A DNA stretch of 64,000 nucleotides from Ruegeria sp. HKCCA6707 (lineage in GTDB: Bacteria > Pseudomonadota > Alphaproteobacteria > Rhodobacterales > Rhodobacteraceae), in NCBI RefSeq assembly GCF_013033515.1, contig NZ_WQEG01000010.1, forward strand, positions 62,001 through 126,000. The letters are read 5' to 3'. The notes beneath the pieces are model-generated. The model was not told the DNA's origin, did not search any database, and saw only the letters and a program-made list of their open reading frames with translations. Each line of letters opens with the position of its first letter. Within the stretch, counting starts at the first letter, position 1. This document shows, piece after piece, positions 1 through 8,956 of the stretch. The position numbers and the translations under genes are program-made.

Positions 1-377
1 TCTATTACCCGCAAGCCGGGATCATCAACCCGGCCGAGATCGCGCCCATTGCGTCCATCTATCTGGCGGTCTGGGTGGCCATAGGAGGGCGCGGGCGCTT
101 GTATGGTGCGGTGATTGGTGCAGCCTTTGTGTCGCTGCTATCGACCTGGTTCACCGGAGGTCAGGCGCCTGACATTTCGGTTGGGTTCTACACAATCCAA
201 TGGGTTGACTGGTGGACCATCCTGCTGGGCCTGTCCTTTGTTGCGGTCACGCTCTTTGCGCCGCGCGGCGTGGGCGGTCTGATCGACCGGTTCACCGAGC
301 GTCGCGCACCTGACAGGCATGGCGCCGATCTTGGACCTGATCTTGGATCCCTGCAGGAACGGGAGGCGGATAAATGA
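1..377 (+). CDS. urtC: Urea-type ABC transporter permease UrtC, C-terminal end (5' end outside window)
   Basis: The reading frame is open from the first base and ends in TGA at 375-377, so only about 125 C-terminal residues are present. It reads through hydrophobic segments with the GGRG-RLYGAVIGA motif typical of the LivM/UrtC inner-membrane permeases, and ends in a charged cytoplasmic tail. The stop overlaps the start of the next gene by four bases (ATGA), and the two following genes are LivG/LivF-like ATPases of the UrtD/UrtE type. The complex would import urea, or possibly a short-chain amide or amino acid, across the inner membrane. The choice of urea over branched-chain amino acids rests on the similarity of the ATPases to UrtD and UrtE; the substrate-binding protein is not in view. 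Confidence 0.75.
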   Translation, partial: YYPQAGIINPAEIAPIASIYLAVWVAIGGRGRLYGAVIGAAFVSLLSTWFTGGQAPDISVGFYTIQWVDWWTILLGLSFVAVTLFAPRGVGGLIDRFTERRAPDRHGADLGPDLGSLQEREADK

Positions 378-1114
378 GCACGCTTCTTGAAGTGTCCGGT
401 GTCTCGGTCAGTTTCGACGGTTTCAAAGCCATCAACAACCTGACCTTCCAGATCGGCCCCGCCGAAATGCGGGCGGTGATCGGGCCCAACGGTGCGGGCA
501 AGACCACCTTCATGGATATCATCACAGGCAAGACCAAGCCCGATGACGGTCATGTGCTGTGGGGGGACAAATCGGTCTCGCTGTTGTCGATGACCGAAAG
601 CCAGATTGCGCAAGCCGGGATTGGGCGCAAGTTCCAGCGCCCGACCGTATTCGAAGACCAAAGTGTCGGTGAAAACCTGATGCTGGCGCTGAAGAACAAG
701 CGCAGCCCCTTTGCTGTGTTGCGGTTTAAGCCCAGCCAGAGCGACCACGAAAAGGTCGCGCAATTGGCCAAGGAGATCGGTCTGGAACAGGCCTTGGACC
801 GTAAATCCGGCGAATTGAGCCACGGTCAGAAGCAATGGCTTGAGATCGGAATGCTGCTGGCGCAAGACCCGCAGCTCTTGCTGGTCGATGAGCCTGCCGC
901 CGGCATGACCCCGGCCGAGCGCGAACACACAACGGACATTCTGGTTGAGGCGGCCAAAACCCGCGCCGTGGTGGTGATCGAACATGACATGGAGTTCGTG
1001 CGGCGCCTCAATTGCAAAGTAACCGTTCTGCACGAAGGTTCGGTTCTGGCCGAAGGCTCATTGGATCACGTCACACAGGACGAAAAAGTCATCGAGGTGT
1101 ATCTTGGACGCTGA
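374..1114 (+). CDS. urtD: Urea ABC transporter ATP-binding protein UrtD
   Basis: This 246-residue cytoplasmic ATPase powers the membrane permeases of a urea-type importer. It has a Walker A motif GPNGAGKTT near residue 38, a signature LSHGQKQWLEIG near residue 148 and Walker B LLLVDEPAAGM near residue 170. The N-terminal stretch with VSFDGFKAINNL and the MDIITGKTKPDDG segment is characteristic of UrtD rather than generic LivG. The start overlaps the permease stop by four bases and its own end overlaps the next ATPase gene by eleven bases, so the three genes form one operon with translational coupling. Urease or other urea-using genes are not visible on this side. LivG is the main alternative name. 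Confidence 0.85.
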   Translation: MSTLLEVSGVSVSFDGFKAINNLTFQIGPAEMRAVIGPNGAGKTTFMDIITGKTKPDDGHVLWGDKSVSLLSMTESQIAQAGIGRKFQRPTVFEDQSVGENLMLALKNKRSPFAVLRFKPSQSDHEKVAQLAKEIGLEQALDRKSGELSHGQKQWLEIGMLLAQDPQLLLVDEPAAGMTPAEREHTTDILVEAAKTRAVVVIEHDMEFVRRLNCKVTVLHEGSVLAEGSLDHVTQDEKVIEVYLGR

Positions 1115-1811
1115 TTTGCTGAGTGTTTCCGATCTGTCGCTGCATTATGGCGGCAGCCAGATCCTGAACGGTATCGAGTTCTCGGCCAAGCGGGGGCAGG
1201 TGACCTGCGTGATGGGCACAAACGGGGTGGGCAAAACCAGCTTGCTCAAGGCGATCTCGGGTGTGCATTCGCGCAGCGGTGGCAGCTATCAGCTGGACGG
1301 AGAAGATATCGGCATGGTCTCATCTTTTGAGCTGGCCAAGAAAGGGGTTGCCTATGTCCCGCAAGGGCGCGAGATCTTTCCCTTTCTGACCGTGCGCGAA
1401 AACCTTGAGAGCGGCTTTGCCTGCCTGCCGCGCAGTGAACATTCGGTGCCCGATTACATCTTTGACCTGTTCCCGATCCTCAAAGAATTTCTGCCCCGGC
1501 GCGGCGGTGACCTGTCGGGTGGGCAACAACAACAGCTTGCCATCGCGCGCGCCTTGATCACCAAGCCCAAGCTTTTGCTGCTGGATGAGCCGACCGAGGG
1601 CATTCAGCCCAATATCATCAAGCAGATCGGTGAGGTGATCCGTCTGCTGCGCGATCAGGGCAATATGGCCATCGTTCTGGTCGAACAGTATTTCGACTTT
1701 GCCTTCAATCTGGGCGACAGTTTCCTGGTGCTGGAACGCGGCACGCCCGTATTGCGCGGCAGCAAGGCCGAGATTGCCGAAGATCAGCTGCGACAGGCCG
1801 TGTCTGTCTGA
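1104..1811 (+). CDS. urtE: Urea ABC transporter ATP-binding protein UrtE
   Basis: This is the second ATPase subunit (235 residues) of the importer. Walker A is GTNGVGKTS near residue 37, the signature is LSGGQQQQLAIARAL near residue 137 and Walker B is LLLLDEPTEGIQP near residue 157; this last phrase is a UrtE/LivF hallmark. The start codon is TTG at 1104, inside the end of the upstream gene; no ATG lies near the conserved N-terminus, so the TTG start is accepted. It is the last gene of the operon: 200 bases without a gene follow before the next start. A short GC-rich inverted repeat just after the stop lacks a T tract, so I do not call a terminator there. Confidence 0.85.
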   Translation: MDADLLSVSDLSLHYGGSQILNGIEFSAKRGQVTCVMGTNGVGKTSLLKAISGVHSRSGGSYQLDGEDIGMVSSFELAKKGVAYVPQGREIFPFLTVRENLESGFACLPRSEHSVPDYIFDLFPILKEFLPRRGGDLSGGQQQQLAIARALITKPKLLLLDEPTEGIQPNIIKQIGEVIRLLRDQGNMAIVLVEQYFDFAFNLGDSFLVLERGTPVLRGSKAEIAEDQLRQAVSV

Positions 1812-2018
1812 CCCGCCAACGCGCCCAAAAAGCGCGGGCTTGCGCAGATCGGGCCAACGGCGTAACACTCTGGTACGGTTGACAGTCACCGAGGCGTCGC
1901 TGCTCAGATCTGAGTGCTAAAACTGTCCGCATTATACAAACGACATCGCATTCACTTTGGCGTCGTTTCGTTAAGCCAGCGACCGACGAAGCATCAGCAC
2001 GCCAGAAATGGATGTAGG

Positions 2019-2576
2019 ATGAGCAAAAGTCCAATACCGCTTCACGTTGAAGACCTTTCGGGATTCACGCGCGCATTGTCAAAACAACTGGCCGGGCAAA
2101 GCCCGTCTCATCTGCTGTTGATGAACATGGTGGCTCGCGCGGCGGGGTTTCAGAATGTACAACATATGCGCGCGATTTCCGCGGCCAGAACGCGGATGCA
2201 GAACCGGCCGCTTGAAGACAGCGTTGATGCGCGTCTGGTCGAGCGGGTTTTGAACCAGTTCGACGCGCAGGGACGCCTGCGCCAATGGCCGTCGCGGCGC
2301 AATGTGCAGACCATGACACTGTGGGCCCTTTGGGCGCGTTTCCCGGCCCAGAGGGAGATGCCCGAGAAAGCTGTAAACGCAGCACTTGGGCAGGAACATC
2401 TGTTCAATGACCCGGCCACGCTAAGGCGGACGATGATTTCCTGCGGGTTGATGACGCGACAACGCGACGGCAGCAACTATTGCCGTGTCGAACAGGAACC
2501 ACCCCCTGACGCCAAAGCAATCATCCGAGCCTTGAGTGCCAGGCGCAAGATGCGGAGCCCGATAGGAGCATCATAG
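2019..2576 (+). CDS. DUF2087 domain protein
   Basis: The protein has 185 residues if it starts at the ATG at 2019; an in-frame upstream TTG/ATG extension has no conserved look and was not used. The second half carries the DUF2087 pattern: a FDAQGRLRQWPSRR segment, a basic helix, a helix with EKAVNAAL and an ending with ATLRRTMISCGLMTRQRDGS-Y. Such domains resemble winged-helix or RNA-polymerase-like small domains, but no function is established. The first half (residues 8-60) is an Arg-rich helical region with NMVARAAGFQNVQHMRA. The gene stands alone on this strand between the urea importer and the sensor kinase, with no clear link to either. Confidence 0.7.
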   Translation: MSKSPIPLHVEDLSGFTRALSKQLAGQSPSHLLLMNMVARAAGFQNVQHMRAISAARTRMQNRPLEDSVDARLVERVLNQFDAQGRLRQWPSRRNVQTMTLWALWARFPAQREMPEKAVNAALGQEHLFNDPATLRRTMISCGLMTRQRDGSNYCRVEQEPPPDAKAIIRALSARRKMRSPIGAS

Positions 2577-2636
2577 CAAAGGATGGACGGGCCAATGTGT
2601 CTGTGATTGTATGCGACCGCTGTGGATGGGCCGTCA

Positions 2637-4367
2637 ATGCGATCAACCTCATATCTTGCCGTAAGCGTCGTGGGCGCCGTTGCCAGCCTTGGCATCTATC
2701 TGATGTCCTATTCGTATTTCCTGTCGGAAGAGCTTGAGAATATGCAGGGGCGCTTGTCGCTCTATCAAAGCTCGGTTTCAGGTGAGCTTGAGCGGTTTTC
2801 ACACCTGACCTATGTGCTGGCGCAGGATTCCTTTGTGATCGGAACGGCGCAGGGCGATGCGACCGGGGCCTTGAATCGCAGGCTTGAGGATTTTGCCGAT
2901 CAGGCCGGGCTGGACGCGATTTATCTGATGGATGAACAGGGCATCACCATCTCGGCCTCGAACCACCGCGATGCGGGTAGCTTTGTGGGTCAGAACTATG
3001 GGTTCCGCCCCTATTTCCAAACCGCCTATGCCGGCGATCAGGGCCGGTTTTACGCGATCGGAGCGACCACAGGTTTGCCGGGTTATTTCATCGCAAATGC
3101 GGTGCGGGGGGATGGACCTGATCCCATCGGCGTTGTCGCGATCAAGATCGACTTCTCCGATCTGCAAAACAGTTGGCGCCAATCGGGCGAACAGGTTTTG
3201 CTGGCCAATGAAGATGGGGTGGTGCTTTTGTCGTCAGATCCGGGCTGGCGCTATCGCGTGCTCAGCCCTTTGACCTCCACGCAACAGGAAAAGATCAAGG
3301 AGGCTCGTCAATTTCCGGGGCAAGATCTTGAACCACTGGACTGGAGCGAGCTGCCTGGGGATCAGGCTCGGATTTCTGGGGTGAAACGCCTGCATCTGGC
3401 GGCGCGTGATCTGCCCCATGGTTGGTCGCTGCACTATTTCGCCAGCGATGATCAGGTTGTTGCGCGCAGTTGGCTGGTGACGGCGCTGTTTGTGCTGATG
3501 GCCGGGGCCGCGTTCATCTTTTTGCAGGTTCAGCGCACGCGGCGTGTTGGCGCGGCGCTGGCGCGTTCGGAACAGGAAGAGGCGCAGTTGCGGCAGGCCA
3601 ACGAACGGCTGGCGGTGGAAATCGAAGATCGCAAGACCGCCGAACGGCGCTTGAAACGCACTCAGGGTGAGTTGGAACGCGCCAGCCGGTTGGCGGCACT
3701 TGGCCAGCTTTCGGCCTCTGTCACCCATGAGCTGGGCCAGCCCATCGCCGCCATGCGCAACCATCTGGTCGCGGCCGAGATCGGATCATCGGGTCAAACC
3801 GCGCTGACACAGAAAATCGGTGGTCTGGTGGATCGAATGGAAGGCATCACGCGCCAGTTGCGGTTCTTTGCGCGCTCTGACACCGAAGCGTTTGGTGATG
3901 TCGATCTGTGCGCCTCGGTTGATGCCGCGCTGGCCCTGCTGGCGCCGAATATCGAGCAATCGGGTGTCAGGGTCCAATTTGATCACCCGGATCAGCCGGT
4001 TCTAATCCGTGGCATTGCCCTGAGGATCGAACAAGTGATCACCAACCTGCTGCGCAACGCCATCGATGCGATGGACGATACGGACGCGCCGGAAATCCAT
4101 ATCTCGGTCACCCGGTCCGATCATGAGGCAATACTTGAGATTTGCGATAACGGTCATGGTTTGGGCGACGCCACCCTGGCCGAGTTGCAAGAGCCGTTCG
4201 TGACCACCCGCGAAAGCGGGCGTGGGATGGGTTTGGGTCTGGCCATTTCGGCCAGTATCGTCAAGGATCACGATGGCACGATGACAGCCCAGAACCGTGA
4301 CAGCAGCGGCACGGTATTCCGCGTGACATTTCCCACGGCACTCAGACCCGAAGACACAGACGCATGA
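2637..4367 (+). CDS. dctB: DctB-like sensor histidine kinase for the TRAP importer
   Basis: This 576-residue inner-membrane sensor has an N-terminal membrane segment (residues 5-25), a periplasmic sensing region of double-Cache type up to about residue 280, a second membrane segment (about 285-305), a coiled coil, then the kinase core. The H box reads SVTHELGQPIAAMRN, the N box NLLRNAIDAMDD, and the G boxes DNGHGLG and RGMGLGLAIS. HELGQPI-AMRN is typical of DctB. The ATG at 2637 was preferred to an upstream TTG because the membrane helix begins right after it. It overlaps the response-regulator gene by four bases and lies upstream of a DctPQM TRAP importer, so it probably senses the importer's substrate, a carboxylate, and controls its genes. 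Confidence 0.85.
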   Translation: MRSTSYLAVSVVGAVASLGIYLMSYSYFLSEELENMQGRLSLYQSSVSGELERFSHLTYVLAQDSFVIGTAQGDATGALNRRLEDFADQAGLDAIYLMDEQGITISASNHRDAGSFVGQNYGFRPYFQTAYAGDQGRFYAIGATTGLPGYFIANAVRGDGPDPIGVVAIKIDFSDLQNSWRQSGEQVLLANEDGVVLLSSDPGWRYRVLSPLTSTQQEKIKEARQFPGQDLEPLDWSELPGDQARISGVKRLHLAARDLPHGWSLHYFASDDQVVARSWLVTALFVLMAGAAFIFLQVQRTRRVGAALARSEQEEAQLRQANERLAVEIEDRKTAERRLKRTQGELERASRLAALGQLSASVTHELGQPIAAMRNHLVAAEIGSSGQTALTQKIGGLVDRMEGITRQLRFFARSDTEAFGDVDLCASVDAALALLAPNIEQSGVRVQFDHPDQPVLIRGIALRIEQVITNLLRNAIDAMDDTDAPEIHISVTRSDHEAILEICDNGHGLGDATLAELQEPFVTTRESGRGMGLGLAISASIVKDHDGTMTAQNRDSSGTVFRVTFPTALRPEDTDA

Positions 4368-5704
4368 CCCAACAGCAACCTTACCGTGTTCTGATCGTCG
4401 ATGATGACAAATCGATGCGCTTGTCGCTGGTCGAATTGCTGGAAGCCGCCGGATGGGCGGTGACAGCGGTGCCGCGCGCGGCCCAAGTGGTCGAGCACCT
4501 TGCCAAAATCGTGCCCGATGTCATCCTGTCAGATGTGCAGATGCCGGGCATGTCGGGGCTTGATCTGTTGGCCAGCCTCGACAAGCAGATCGCTCCACCG
4601 GTGGTCTTGATCTCGGCGCATGGGGATATTCCGATGGCGGTTCAGGCGATCCAGGACGGGGCCTATGGGTTCATCGAAAAACCCTATGAGCCCCGCCGTC
4701 TGTTGACCGTTCTGTCCCACGCGGCCGAGCAGAACCGGATGCAGCAAAGCAATTCGCGGCTGAAGGACCGGCTGTTCAAACTGTCCGGTCTTGATCGCGT
4801 TCTGCTGGGCCAATCGGACGGGATTGCAGGGTTGCGACAAACGGTTCTGGACCTTGCCGATACGGCGGTTGCGGTGCTGATCCAAGGGGAAACCGGGACG
4901 GGCAAGGAGTTGGTTGCCCATGCTCTGCACGATCTGGGCGGTGCGCCCGATACGCCTTTTCTGGCGCTGAACTGCGCAGCCCTGTCTGCCGATACGTTCG
5001 AAGCAGAGATGTTCGGGGTCGCGGGCACATCCGACGGACGGTTGATCGCGGCGTCGGGCGGTACTTTGTTTCTGGATGAAATCTGTTCCTGTCCGCTGCC
5101 GGTTCAGGCCAAGTTGCTGCGGGTGATAGAAGATCAGCACGTTCTGCCGGTTGGGGCGGTCACGCCTGTGCCCGTGAACCTGCGTATTCTCTCTGCCACC
5201 AACGAAGATCCTGTGAAGGCCGCCGAAGAGGGCCGGTTGCGCCAAGACCTGCTCTTCCGTCTGAACACATTTGTCCTGACCCTGCCACCCTTGCGCCAAC
5301 GGCGCGACGATCTGGTTCTGCTGGCAACGCATTTCCTGAATGAATTCGCGCAGATTTACGAGATTGACGCGCCGGAACTGGATCAGGACGACATCGCAGC
5401 GCTGCTCGCCCATCACTGGCCGGGAAATGTGCGCGAGCTGCGCCATGTCTGTGAAAGGCGCATCCTGACAGCGCGTCGAGGCGGTGGGTCTTTGGCTTTG
5501 GCCATACAAAGCGATCAGAATTTCGATGATGTGCCCGATACGCTGCGCGAGGCCGTGGCCGCTTTCGAACGTGAGTTGATCGGCAAGGCGATCAAAGCCC
5601 ACAAAGGCCGCATGGATGCCGCTGCTGAGGCATTGGGGATCGGGCGGCGCACTCTGAACGAAAAGATCGTCAAGCTTGGGCTCGACAAGGATGCATTACT
5701 GTAA
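4364..5704 (+). CDS. dctD: DctD-like NtrC-family response regulator lacking the GAFTGA loop
   Basis: This is the 446-residue partner of the sensor kinase. The receiver domain has the acidic pocket DDD at 13-15 and the phosphoacceptor Asp57 in LSDVQMPGMSG. The AAA+ domain has Walker A GETGTGKE and Walker B GGTLFLDEI, and a Fis-type helix-turn-helix ends the protein (AAEALGIGRRTLNEK). Between AEMFG and the SGGTLFLDEI strand there is only a short VAGTSDGRLIAA, so the GAFTGA loop that contacts sigma-54 is missing. In Rhodobacter capsulatus NtrC the same loss goes with activation of sigma-70 polymerase; by analogy this DctD may not use sigma-54. I saw no -24/-12 element upstream of the TRAP genes, which agrees. 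Confidence 0.85.
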   Translation: MTQQQPYRVLIVDDDKSMRLSLVELLEAAGWAVTAVPRAAQVVEHLAKIVPDVILSDVQMPGMSGLDLLASLDKQIAPPVVLISAHGDIPMAVQAIQDGAYGFIEKPYEPRRLLTVLSHAAEQNRMQQSNSRLKDRLFKLSGLDRVLLGQSDGIAGLRQTVLDLADTAVAVLIQGETGTGKELVAHALHDLGGAPDTPFLALNCAALSADTFEAEMFGVAGTSDGRLIAASGGTLFLDEICSCPLPVQAKLLRVIEDQHVLPVGAVTPVPVNLRILSATNEDPVKAAEEGRLRQDLLFRLNTFVLTLPPLRQRRDDLVLLATHFLNEFAQIYEIDAPELDQDDIAALLAHHWPGNVRELRHVCERRILTARRGGGSLALAIQSDQNFDDVPDTLREAVAAFERELIGKAIKAHKGRMDAAAEALGIGRRTLNEKIVKLGLDKDALL

Positions 5705-5714
5705 TCCAAGCGCT

Positions 5715-5730
5715 CTGCGGAAATCCGCAG
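5715..5730. other. Short inverted repeat after dctD
   Basis: The sequence CTGCGG-AAAT-CCGCAG can form a six-base-pair hairpin eleven bases after the dctD stop. There is no T tract, so it is a weak terminator at best. It could also be an operator for the regulator encoded just upstream, because it sits about 100 bases before the dctP start. Confidence 0.3.
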
Positions 5731-5825
5731 GGCAGGGCGGGTTGATGGCGCATATTCCCACATAGCCACCTTGCACTAGCTTTCGTATATTGACGAAAAA
5801 ATCGCGTGATCTGGGAGGAACCACT

Positions 5826-6836
5826 ATGCGCAAACATCTGAACCGGGCAGCTATTGCTGCCCTGACGCTGACTTTTGCATCCGAAGCCTTGGCGACTGAA
5901 TGGAACGTGTCCTTGTGGGGCAAACGTCGCGCCTTTACCGAGCATGTTGAAAAGCTGGCAGAACTGGTTAGCGAAAAGACCAATGGTGAATTTACGCTGA
6001 ACATCAGCTATGGCGGCTTGTCCAACAACCGTGAAAACCTGGACGGTATCTCGATCGGCGCGTTTGAGATGGCACAGTTCTGCGCGGGCTATCACCGCGA
6101 CAAGAACCCCTCGATCACCGTGCTGGAACTGCCGTTTCTGGGCGTAACTTCTTTGGAGCAAGAGGTTGAGCTGTCGATGGCGGTGTACCAGCACCCTGCT
6201 GCCATCGAAGATCTGGGCCGCTGGGATGCGACCCTGCTGATGCCGTCGCCTCTGCCGCAATACAACCTGGTTGGTGTGGGCGACGCGCCCAAGTCACTGG
6301 CGGATTTCGAAGGGCTGAGCGTCCGCGCAACCGGCGGTATCGGTGCCGCGATGGAAACGGTTGGGGCTGTCCCCACCTCGATGTCGGCCACCGAAGTGCG
6401 TCAGGCGATGGACAGCGGTATCGTCAAGGCCGTCAGCTTTGCGCCCCACGCTCATATGTCCTTTGGCACGATCGAAAACGGCACCTGGTGGACAACCAAC
6501 CTGAACCCGGGCACCGTGAACTGCCCTGTTGTGGTCAACACACCCGCGCTCGAGGCGCTGTCGGATGAACATCGCGAGGCGCTGATGGGCTCGGTTCAGG
6601 AAGCATTGGATCACTATGTGAACTACTACGAGTCGCAAACCATGCAAGCCTGGGGTCCCGAACTGGACAAGCGCGGCATTGAGCGCGTGACCTTCACCGA
6701 CGAAGAGATCGCCGCCTTCAAAGAAGCCGCTGCAGCCCCGGCCGCAGAAGCCTGGATTGCCGAAAACACCGAGCGTGGCCTGCCCGCACAAGAGCTTTAC
6801 GACCTTGTGACCGGCAAGATCGCAAGCGGCAGCTAA
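5826..6836 (+). CDS. dctP: TRAP transporter substrate-binding protein DctP
   Basis: This 336-residue periplasmic binding protein starts at the ATG at 5826 behind the ribosome-binding site GGGAGGAA; an upstream in-frame TTG was rejected. A signal peptide (MRKH, then a hydrophobic core, cleavage after SEALA near residue 24) precedes the mature domain beginning TEWNVSLWG. The segment with GLSVRATGG near residue 160, where the Arg clamps a substrate carboxylate, and the helix with AMDSGIVKAVSF, fit the DctP family. It would deliver an organic acid to the DctQM permease. A strong hairpin terminator follows the gene, which would make this binding protein more abundant than the membrane subunits. 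Confidence 0.85.
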   Translation: MRKHLNRAAIAALTLTFASEALATEWNVSLWGKRRAFTEHVEKLAELVSEKTNGEFTLNISYGGLSNNRENLDGISIGAFEMAQFCAGYHRDKNPSITVLELPFLGVTSLEQEVELSMAVYQHPAAIEDLGRWDATLLMPSPLPQYNLVGVGDAPKSLADFEGLSVRATGGIGAAMETVGAVPTSMSATEVRQAMDSGIVKAVSFAPHAHMSFGTIENGTWWTTNLNPGTVNCPVVVNTPALEALSDEHREALMGSVQEALDHYVNYYESQTMQAWGPELDKRGIERVTFTDEEIAAFKEAAAAPAAEAWIAENTERGLPAQELYDLVTGKIASGS

Positions 6837-6844
6837 ACCACTCT

Positions 6845-6883
6845 GCACCCGGCGACCCGTTCGCGGGCGTCGGGTGCCTTTTT
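6845..6883 (+). terminator. Rho-independent terminator/attenuator between dctP and dctQ
   Basis: A long GC-rich stem (arms 6845-6859 and 6864-6877, one unpaired A, tetraloop TTCG) is followed directly by TTTTT at 6879-6883. It lies inside the operon, 8 bases after the dctP stop and 20 bases before dctQ. It would let a fraction of transcripts read on. Confidence 0.85.
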
Positions 6884-6902
6884 CTGACAGCGGAGCATAC
6901 CG

Positions 6903-7541
6903 ATGGCCGGGTCATCCTTGGTGCTGTCCGACGACAGCCGCCTTAGTATCATTGATCAACGTCTCTATAAGCTGGAAAGCTTTCTGGCTCTGATCAGCGG
7001 TCTTACCGTTTTTGTCCTCATGCTGATGGCCGTGGTTTCGGTCGGCGGCAGAAATTTCGCGAACGCGCCGCTGCCCGGATATGTCGACTGGATCGAACAA
7101 GCCATGCCGCTGATTGCGTTCATGGGGATTTCGTACGCGCAGCGGGATGGCGGACATATTCGCATGGATATGGTCGTTGGCGCGCTGAAGGGCCGAGTGC
7201 TTTATATCGTCGAATTTGTGACGACCGCATTTATCCTTGCGCTAATCATCTTGCTGATCTGGGGCAGTTGGGCCCATTTCAGCCGCAGCTTTGACTTCGG
7301 CGCCCCACTCTGGAGCCGCGACAGTTCCATCGATATCGGCATCCCGCTCTGGCCCGCCAAGCTGTTGGCCCCGGTGGCCTTTAGCGTCCTGTGCATCAGA
7401 CTTGCACTGCAGCTTTGGGCCTATGGCCGCGCCATTCGAAACCCCAGTGATGCTCCAATCGCTGTGCCCCTGATCGCAGATGCCGCAACCCAGGCTGCGA
7501 TGGAAGCCGAGCACGTCTCGGGCAACGAAACCAAAGGTTAG
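6903..7541 (+). CDS. dctQ: TRAP transporter small permease DctQ
   Basis: This 212-residue inner-membrane protein has four predicted membrane segments (about residues 25-50, 65-85, 103-125 and 147-170). The family motif is visible in the VDWIEQAMPLIAFMGISYAQRDGGHIRMD stretch (positions about 61-88), with the DGGHIRMD signature before the third segment. It forms the membrane domain together with DctM, six bases downstream. The start ATG at 6903 follows GGAGCATACC. Confidence 0.85.
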   Translation: MAGSSLVLSDDSRLSIIDQRLYKLESFLALISGLTVFVLMLMAVVSVGGRNFANAPLPGYVDWIEQAMPLIAFMGISYAQRDGGHIRMDMVVGALKGRVLYIVEFVTTAFILALIILLIWGSWAHFSRSFDFGAPLWSRDSSIDIGIPLWPAKLLAPVAFSVLCIRLALQLWAYGRAIRNPSDAPIAVPLIADAATQAAMEAEHVSGNETKG

Positions 7542-7546
7542 GTCAC

Positions 7547-8947
7547 ATGGAACCGATTGATATTGGCCTGATCGTTTCAGGCGGAATGCTTGTTCTTGTT
7601 GTGCTGGGCATGCGCGTGGCCTTTGCGGCTGCCATGGCCGGTATGGTGGGCCTGATCTGGATCTTCTGGGCGAAGTTTGGTTATGACCCAGGGCGCTTTG
7701 GCCAGGCGGTAACAGTCGCCGTCAAGACCGCAGGGCAGGTGCCCCATTCCAAAGTGTCGAGCCAGGCGCTGAGCCTGATCCCGACCTTCATTCTGATCGG
7801 CTATCTGGCCTATTACGCCGGGCTGACCAAAGCCCTGTTCGAGGCCGCCAAACGCTGGCTGGCCTGGGTGCCGGGCGGGTTGGCTGTTTCAACCGTCTTT
7901 GCCACCGCAGGCTTTGCTGCCGTATCCGGCGCCTCGGTCGCGACCTCGGCGGTGTTTGCCCGGATTGCCATTCCTGAGATGCTGAAGATCGGATATAACA
8001 AACGGTTCGCAGCCGGTGTCGTCGCGGCAGGGGGCACCCTGGCCTCGCTGATCCCGCCCTCGGCCATTCTGGTGATCTATGCGATCATCGTAGAGCAGGA
8101 TGTGGGTAAGTTGTTGCTGGCGGGCTTTATCCCCGGCATGTTCTCGGCTGTGATCTATGGGCTGTTGATCATCGGTATGGCCGTTGTGATCAAAGGGTTC
8201 GGCCCGGCGGTCACAGGCTTTACCTGGAAAGAACGCTTTCTGTCTCTACCACCTGCCTTGCCGATCCTGATCGTGGTGATGACCATCATCTTCTTCGTAT
8301 ACAACCCCTTTGGCGGGGACGCGTGGGGCACCCCAACCGAAGGCGGGGCAATCGGTGCGTTCGTGGTGTTTGTCATGGCCGTCTTTCGTGGCATGCGCTG
8401 GTCACAGCTGAAAGACGCGCTGCTTGAAACCGCAAAGCTGAGCGTGATGATCTTTACCATCATCTGGGGCGTGCTGATCTATGTCCGTTTCCTGGGATTT
8501 GCACAGCTGCCCAACGCGTTCTCGGACTGGATCACCTCGCTTGAGATGTCGCCAATGCTGATCCTGATCTGCATCCTTCTGGCCTATGCGGTGCTGGGCA
8601 TGTTCATGGATGCCATCGGCATGCTGCTGCTGACCCTGCCGGTTGTCTACCCTGCCGTCATGGCGTTGAACGGTGGAGAGGCGGTCAGCGCGGCGGACAG
8701 CACCTTTGGGATGTCGGGCACCATGTGCGCCATTTGGTTTGGCATATTGGTGGTCAAAATGGCCGAGTTCTGTTTGATCACGCCCCCCATCGGCCTGAAC
8801 TGCTTTGTCGTCGCTGGCGTGCGTGATGACCTGAGCGTTCAGGACGTGTTCAAAGGCGTGACCCCTTTCTTTCTGGCCGATGCCGCGACAATCGCCCTGC
8901 TGGTTGCCTTCCCCTGGATTGTGCTTTGGCTGCCCAGTCAGGTCTGA
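7547..8947 (+). CDS. dctM: TRAP transporter large permease DctM
   Basis: This 466-residue protein with about twelve membrane segments is the sodium-coupled transport subunit. The family's conserved hairpin region is seen in SLIPTFILIGYLAYYAG, in the SGASVATSAVFARIAIPEM segment near residue 130 and in GGTLASLIPPSAILVIYAI near residue 165. It is a little longer than the usual 430 residues because of a hydrophilic insert around 245-275. It ends ten bases before the convergent amidohydrolase gene, closing the dctB-D-P-Q-M group. Confidence 0.9.
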   Translation: MEPIDIGLIVSGGMLVLVVLGMRVAFAAAMAGMVGLIWIFWAKFGYDPGRFGQAVTVAVKTAGQVPHSKVSSQALSLIPTFILIGYLAYYAGLTKALFEAAKRWLAWVPGGLAVSTVFATAGFAAVSGASVATSAVFARIAIPEMLKIGYNKRFAAGVVAAGGTLASLIPPSAILVIYAIIVEQDVGKLLLAGFIPGMFSAVIYGLLIIGMAVVIKGFGPAVTGFTWKERFLSLPPALPILIVVMTIIFFVYNPFGGDAWGTPTEGGAIGAFVVFVMAVFRGMRWSQLKDALLETAKLSVMIFTIIWGVLIYVRFLGFAQLPNAFSDWITSLEMSPMLILICILLAYAVLGMFMDAIGMLLLTLPVVYPAVMALNGGEAVSAADSTFGMSGTMCAIWFGILVVKMAEFCLITPPIGLNCFVVAGVRDDLSVQDVFKGVTPFFLADAATIALLVAFPWIVLWLPSQV

Positions 8948-8956
8948 CCGCAGGTT

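Noticed and set aside
4980..5080. Missing GAFTGA loop explained as a frameshift or sequencing error
   Set aside because: The frame continues without a break through Walker B and the Fis domain, so a clean in-frame deletion is the simpler reading.
4529..5602. 357-codon minus-strand open frame opposite dctD
   Set aside because: It is antisense to the response regulator and has no family features.
5731..5825. Sigma-54 promoter before dctP
   Set aside because: The TTGCA at 5771-5775 has no GG doublet 12 bases upstream, so the spacing rule fails.
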